Shown here: positions 53,246 to 57,692 of the stretch, in pieces
How the letters are laid out: every line of letters begins with the position of its first letter
Numbering within the stretch: the stretch's first letter is position 1
Assembly (NCBI GenBank): GCA_022072455.1
Contig: JAJVHY010000014.1
Coordinates: 1-57,692, forward strand
Source of the DNA: Verrucomicrobiia bacterium
Lineage (GTDB): Bacteria; Verrucomicrobiota; Verrucomicrobiia; Palsa-1439
Length of the DNA: 57,692 bases
Reading direction: 5' to 3'
Made by a program: the position numbers and the translations under genes
Notes under the pieces: generated by a model
Databases searched by the model: none
The model's input: only the letters and a program-made list of their open reading frames with translations
What the model was told of the DNA's origin: nothing

Positions 53246-56200
53246 ATGAAGAAACCGTTTCCATTTTACCGGTTGAGCTTCGGCCAGCGACCGGTTTCGT
53301 CGACCGTGTGTCGCGTGCTGCTTGTGCTGGCTTGGTTCGCCTCGATAATGACGACGCAGGCGGCCAATTCGTTGTATACCAACACGGCCCCGGGGGGGTA
53401 TAATGCCAGCATCTGGAATCTCGCTGGCAATCCCGGCGACACCAACACCGCCGGCAATGGCGACAGCGTGGTGATCAGCGGCGGCCAGGTTGACATTCAG
53501 TTTGCCTATGCCGCCAGCAACGACACGATCCACATCAACAGCGCCGGCATTCTCTCGGACAATGTGGCGTTTGGCCTGAGTGGGAGCACGCTGAGTCTCA
53601 ATAGCGGTGGCCGATTGCTCGTCGGCACCGCCGGTAATTCGTTATCAGGGGCTGTTGTCCGCCTCAATGGCGGGATCTTGCAGTATAGTCTGAACGGCAT
53701 CTTTTCGCCGAACGGTGCGTTAGAGGTGTGGGGTAACTCGGTCATTACCAATTCCTATGCTTCCGGTAATAGCTCGACCTACACAAACAGAAGTCTCGAT
53801 TTCACTGTGGCGGATAAGACTTTGACGGTGGCTGGTAGTCCGGGGGGGAACTCTGTCCAAGCCCATTGGTTCAACACGGCCATGGTCTCCAACAACGCAA
53901 CCCTCCTGTTTTCCAGAACGCCAAATGGCGTAAATCCGACCCTCGAAGCGAACTTTCTAAATATGACCCTTACGCCAGCGATCACGTTGACGGTCACCAA
54001 TGCCGGCACCCTCAATCTTTACGGCAGCAACAGCGGCATGGAGGGAACTCTGGACATTCGCGGCGGAGTCATCCTCTTTGTGAGAAGCAGTGGTGCGCTG
54101 GGAACCGCCACAAACCTGCTTAATAATAATGCGACACTGAGTGTGGGGGCCTTGAACAATTCCCTCGGCAGCGTCGTGCGTCTGAACGGTGGCAATCTGC
54201 ACTTGACTGCCCTAAACAACACGGTCAACTACGCCGGCAACCTTGAGGTGTGGGATGATTCGGTGATCCTCAAGACCGTTGGGGCTGGCGGGACCGCCAA
54301 CTTTACCAATTCCACCCTTGATTTCACTCGGGCTGACAAGGCGTTGACGTTTGCCTTGACGGCCAACGGCGGCGGCGATCTCAACCTGCGGTTTCAGAGC
54401 GTGATGGTTTCCAACGACGCGACCACGATTCTGGCGCGGACCGGGCTGGGGGTGGGTGACTTTTCCGTGCAGTACAACAACCTCGCGATCACGGCAGGCA
54501 GCACACTGACGGTGACCAATTCCACCGGTGGGAATCTGCCGTTGACCATCATGGGCAACAACAGCGGGATGGTGGGCGGGTTGGATCTGCGGAACGGAGT
54601 GACGGTGCTGGCCGGCGTGAGCAACGTGTTGGGGAGTGCGAGCGTGACGATTGGCGAGGGCGCCCGGGTGAATGCATCGGCGGCGTATGCGTTGGGCACG
54701 AGCACAAATACGCTCAACAGCGGCGGCCTGCTGACGGCCGGCAACATCAACAACGTCATGTCCGGAGCGGTGGTTCAGCTTAATGGTGGCGTGCTGTATT
54801 ACACTGCCACACCCGTTGGCGGAGCCTTCTCGCCGTTGGCCGTTCTGCAAGTCATGAGTGACTCCACGATCACCAACGCCAACACGAGCAACAGCGGGCC
54901 CAGTGGAATCTACACCAACGCCAGTTTGGATTTTACGGGTGCAGGGACGACTTTGAAACTGGCACTCAATGCCACCAGCGGCGACGGCACCACCTATGCC
55001 TTCAAGCAAGTCATGGTTTCCAATAACGCGACGCTTCTGTTTTCGGCCACAGGCGCCGGCGCGGGCGCCGGCAAGTTGGCGGCGGTCTTCTCCAACGTCA
55101 CCCTGAACGCCAACAAGACGCTGACACTCACGAACGTGTCTGCCTCCGGCAACAGCACGCTGTCGTTCTTCGGGAACAACACGGCGCTGAATGGGGCGAT
55201 TAGTGTCAACACGGGGATGGTGCTGTTTGCCGGTGCCAGCAATTCGCTGGGCAGTGCGACCGGAACGATCAACGCCGGCGGTACGCTGGTGGTAACGGGT
55301 GGAGTCCGCAATGCACTCGGCACCAGCGTGAACACGATCAACGCCGGTGGCACCATGTTTGTCACTCCGAACCCGGTCACCAGCAACCTCAACGGTTCGG
55401 TGACGCGCCTGAATGGAGGTGTGCTGTATGTGGCGTCCACCATCAACAACCCCTACGCGCCGTTGGGGGACATCGAGGTCTGGGATGATTCCACGATCAC
55501 GAATGCGGCCGCCACTGCCATTATCGTCTCCGTGGTGCACAACAGTCTGGATTTCCCCGTGGCGGGTACCACACTATCGCTTGCCGGTGAGCTTGGCAGC
55601 ACTTCCGCCTCGATCCTCAACCAGTTCAATGCCGTCACGGTCTCCAACAACGCGACACTTGTCTTTGCCAAGACGGGCACCGGCAGCAGCGCCGGGTACG
55701 CCGCGCTCTTCTCCAACGTCACCCTGACCACCGGCAAGACCTTACAGGTCACCAACCGGACCGGCGCCGGGACCGGCACACTGACTTTCCTCGGCAACAA
55801 CAACGGTATGGTTGGGGCGTTGGACGTGCGTGCGGGCGCGACCGTGGTCGCCAACGCCAGCAACGTGCTCGGCCGTGCGTCGCTCTATGTCAATGGCGGA
55901 ACGCTGGCATACGGCAACATCTTCGCTGGTGTCAACGATGCCATCGCCATCAGTAACGGCACCCTGTTTGCCAGCACCGCTGGCACCTCGTATCTCGCTG
56001 GCAACGGCCGGAGCAATCAAACCGTGCTCGTCACCGGGAGTAGTTCGATCTTCACGAACGTCGGCGTCTTCGCCCTCGGCACCAACGCGGCCGTCAACAA
56101 CGTTGTCACGGTCGCCAAAAACGGCACACTTTTCGCCACAGCAATCACTGTTGGTAATAGTGTGAACGCGTTCGGCAATGGCTTGGTGATCTCCAACGGT

Positions 56201-57692
56201 GGGGCGGTGCAGGGTGGCGCTCTTACGATTGGCAGCAACGGCGCGACCGGCAATTTCTACCATGTGCTGGGCGGGGGCACGGCGTCCAATGGAGTGTTGA
56301 CGGTGGGCGGAGGCGGTTCTGGCTTCAACACACTCTCGGTCAGCAATGCTACGCTGCTCAGCGGGGGGGCGGTTGTTATCGGCAGCGGGTCGTCAAATAA
56401 CCTTGTGACGGTCTCCAACGCCGGCCGGTTGGATTTATTGGACAATCAACTGACACTCGGGATTGGTGCGGCACGTAGTAATCAGTTGGCGGTCAGTGGT
56501 GGGACGGTGGTGGTCGGCAATCTGGTGGTCACCGGCGTCGCCAACCGGGTCAGTCTCGGCGCCGGCACGTTATCGGCGAGTACCACCGTGTACAGCAACG
56601 GCACCGACTTCGTCATCGGCGCCGGTACGCAGACAGCCGTGTTTCAAACGCGCAGTGGCAATCATATCTTTCAGAGCAACGTGATCGTCACCAATGGTGG
56701 CTTGTTGGCCGGCACCGGGAACATGATTGTGAACGACGGGGCCGGGCAGACCGTCATTCAAAACGGTGGTTTCCTTTCGCCCGGTAGCAGCCCGGGAGTG
56801 CTGACGAATACCGGCAATGCGGAATGGCAGGGCGGAGGCAGCTACATCTGGGAAATCAACAGCATTACCGGTCCGGCGGGGAGCACTTGGGATCTCTGGG
56901 AGGTTACTGGCAATCTCGACATCACCGCCGCCAGTGGCAATGAGTTCGTCATCGACATCAACTCGCTGACTGCCGGTAACACGGTGGGGAACGTCAGTGA
57001 TTTCAACGCCGACAGCGATTACACATTCACCATCGCTGCTGCTGGTAGCGTGACTGGTTTCAGTGCCGACGACTTCATCCTGAATCTTGCCGGGTTCTCC
57101 AATGCCTATGACGGCATTTGGAGTCTCGCACAGTCCGGCAACAGCGTCGTCCTGAACTACACCGGCGCGGTTAACTTCGTTTGGAACAATGTGACCGGTA
57201 CGTTTAGCAACAGCAGTCCGGTCGGAGTGAACTGGCAGGACGCTGTTCAGCCGCCGGACTTCAAGACCAACGTCGCGCTGTATTTTGGCGGCACCGGCAG
57301 TCAGCAGTACACCGCGAGCAATGACATCGACAATCTGGTCGCCAAGCGGATCGCCCTGACCAACAATTCATCCGCCACGCAATACCTCATCGGCAACGGG
57401 ATCACGTTGAGCAGCTCGGTCACCCCGCAGGTCCAGCAGAACGGGGCGGGACGGTTTGTCATCTCAAATGCCTTCGCACTGGCGGTCAATACCCTGTTTA
57501 CCGGGACCGGCAGCGGGGCGCTGGAAGTGGCCGGCCCCATCAGCGGAAACGCCAGTCTCACCAAGACCGGCACCTACGCCTTGGTGTTGAGTGGGCTGAA
57601 TACCTACAGTGGCGCAACGACCATCAAGCAGGGCACCGTGGTCGTGGCGGCGACCAACGCACTGGCCAACTCCACTGTCAATAATCTGGTGA
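53246..57692 (+). CDS. Large PATR/beta-helix surface protein (partial, runs off the window)
   Basis: An open frame of at least 1482 codons from ATG 53246, with no stop seen before the right edge. Signal peptide at residues ~20-40 (VCRVLLVLAWFASIMTTQA). The first module (YTNTAPGGYNASIWNLAGNPGDTNT) matches the neighbouring gene's start; then VTRLNGG..., WDDSTITN, VSNNATLLF and LGNNNGMVG units repeat many times. Near the end ISGNASLTKTGTYALVLSGLNTYSGATTIKQGT is an autotransporter-associated PATR-type repeat. A probable adhesin or S-layer-like surface protein. PEP-CTERM or autotransporter barrel would be outside the window. Starts 4 bases after the previous stop. Confidence 0.85.
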   Translation, partial: MKKPFPFYRLSFGQRPVSSTVCRVLLVLAWFASIMTTQAANSLYTNTAPGGYNASIWNLAGNPGDTNTAGNGDSVVISGGQVDIQFAYAASNDTIHINSAGILSDNVAFGLSGSTLSLNSGGRLLVGTAGNSLSGAVVRLNGGILQYSLNGIFSPNGALEVWGNSVITNSYASGNSSTYTNRSLDFTVADKTLTVAGSPGGNSVQAHWFNTAMVSNNATLLFSRTPNGVNPTLEANFLNMTLTPAITLTVTNAGTLNLYGSNSGMEGTLDIRGGVILFVRSSGALGTATNLLNNNATLSVGALNNSLGSVVRLNGGNLHLTALNNTVNYAGNLEVWDDSVILKTVGAGGTANFTNSTLDFTRADKALTFALTANGGGDLNLRFQSVMVSNDATTILARTGLGVGDFSVQYNNLAITAGSTLTVTNSTGGNLPLTIMGNNSGMVGGLDLRNGVTVLAGVSNVLGSASVTIGEGARVNASAAYALGTSTNTLNSGGLLTAGNINNVMSGAVVQLNGGVLYYTATPVGGAFSPLAVLQVMSDSTITNANTSNSGPSGIYTNASLDFTGAGTTLKLALNATSGDGTTYAFKQVMVSNNATLLFSATGAGAGAGKLAAVFSNVTLNANKTLTLTNVSASGNSTLSFFGNNTALNGAISVNTGMVLFAGASNSLGSATGTINAGGTLVVTGGVRNALGTSVNTINAGGTMFVTPNPVTSNLNGSVTRLNGGVLYVASTINNPYAPLGDIEVWDDSTITNAAATAIIVSVVHNSLDFPVAGTTLSLAGELGSTSASILNQFNAVTVSNNATLVFAKTGTGSSAGYAALFSNVTLTTGKTLQVTNRTGAGTGTLTFLGNNNGMVGALDVRAGATVVANASNVLGRASLYVNGGTLAYGNIFAGVNDAIAISNGTLFASTAGTSYLAGNGRSNQTVLVTGSSSIFTNVGVFALGTNAAVNNVVTVAKNGTLFATAITVGNSVNAFGNGLVISNGGAVQGGALTIGSNGATGNFYHVLGGGTASNGVLTVGGGGSGFNTLSVSNATLLSGGAVVIGSGSSNNLVTVSNAGRLDLLDNQLTLGIGAARSNQLAVSGGTVVVGNLVVTGVANRVSLGAGTLSASTTVYSNGTDFVIGAGTQTAVFQTRSGNHIFQSNVIVTNGGLLAGTGNMIVNDGAGQTVIQNGGFLSPGSSPGVLTNTGNAEWQGGGSYIWEINSITGPAGSTWDLWEVTGNLDITAASGNEFVIDINSLTAGNTVGNVSDFNADSDYTFTIAAAGSVTGFSADDFILNLAGFSNAYDGIWSLAQSGNSVVLNYTGAVNFVWNNVTGTFSNSSPVGVNWQDAVQPPDFKTNVALYFGGTGSQQYTASNDIDNLVAKRIALTNNSSATQYLIGNGITLSSSVTPQVQQNGAGRFVISNAFALAVNTLFTGTGSGALEVAGPISGNASLTKTGTYALVLSGLNTYSGATTIKQGTVVVAATNALANSTVNNLV
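54247..54549 (+). repeat. ~300-bp block shared with the previous gene (copy 2)
   Basis: Second copy of the block at 51563-51865, almost identical over about 300 bases. The flanks (before WDDSVIL and after the NNSG codons) differ more, which suggests gene conversion or recent module transfer. Confidence 0.8.

Noticed and set aside
1-57692. CRISPR array or other defence locus
   Set aside because: No regularly spaced direct repeats of CRISPR form and no cas genes; the only short-period repeats are coding (YDKTG gene, beta-helix genes).

Overview
The window looks like a chromosomal segment of a PVC-group bacterium, most likely Verrucomicrobiota or a close relative such as Lentisphaerota. The reasons are PEP-CTERM and autotransporter-type (PATR) beta-helix proteins, a type IV prepilin-like protein with an H-x9-DG-type tail, a bacterial SWIB protein beside a histone-H1-like protein, subtilase/TSP3-type secreted proteins, and many glycoside hydrolases of the DUF2961 (GH172), DUF4091 and ceramidase-like kinds. 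This is inferred from gene content; no rRNA or complete tRNA is present to settle it.

Layout. (1) 1-13.3 kb is an accessory region. It holds a large secreted subtilase, a run of small hypothetical or stand-alone genes (lipoprotein, zinc-ribbon membrane protein, DUF1810, Smr, CDGSH, a YDKTG-repeat protein, an isoprenylcysteine-methyltransferase-like enzyme, an H1-like + SWIB pair) and two toxin-antitoxin pairs (BrnT-type, AbrB/PIN). Two 3'-half tRNA fragments (Arg-TCT at about 245-292, Lys-CTT at about 13240-13284) look like right-hand attachment sites of integrated elements. An IS630-type transposase C-terminal remnant follows. (2) 13.7-18.7 kb, minus strand, is a tight operon: GH101/DUF5696-like hydrolase, BadF/GlcNAc-type kinase, two paralogous SIS proteins, and an SGNH hydrolase. 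(3) 18.7-26.2 kb carries a histidine phosphatase, a GT39-like membrane protein, a duplicated-module secreted protein, and a sugar ABC transporter (binding protein + two permeases, no ATPase). (4) 26.3-36.2 kb carries three paralogous GH20/GH67-like hydrolases, a GH172 protein, a beta-propeller GH43-like protein, a shortened SGNH protein, a PIN toxin-antitoxin pair and two hypotheticals. (5) 37.4-57.7 kb is a LacI-controlled block: two near-duplicate LacI regulators on opposite strands, a DUF4091 hydrolase, a TPR/CBM9-like protein, a NagB-like deaminase, a ceramidase-like protein, two more hydrolases, a Gfo/Idh/MocA oxidoreductase, a prepilin-like protein and two large PATR/PEP-CTERM-type surface proteins, the second running off the window.

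Together regions 2-5 read as uptake and breakdown of an amino-sugar-containing glycan: surface or secreted hydrolases, ABC import, kinase and SIS/NagB steps on sugar phosphates. The most striking observation is a shared regulatory signature found by eye. Four promoters have a TTGACA-like -35 followed after exactly 16 nt by a 16-bp inverted repeat GTAA-N8-TTAC that covers the -10. They lie upstream of both LacI genes, the DUF4091 operon and the prepilin/PEP-CTERM genes, so two paralogous LacI proteins with almost identical DNA-binding domains probably control themselves, the catabolic genes and the surface proteins together.
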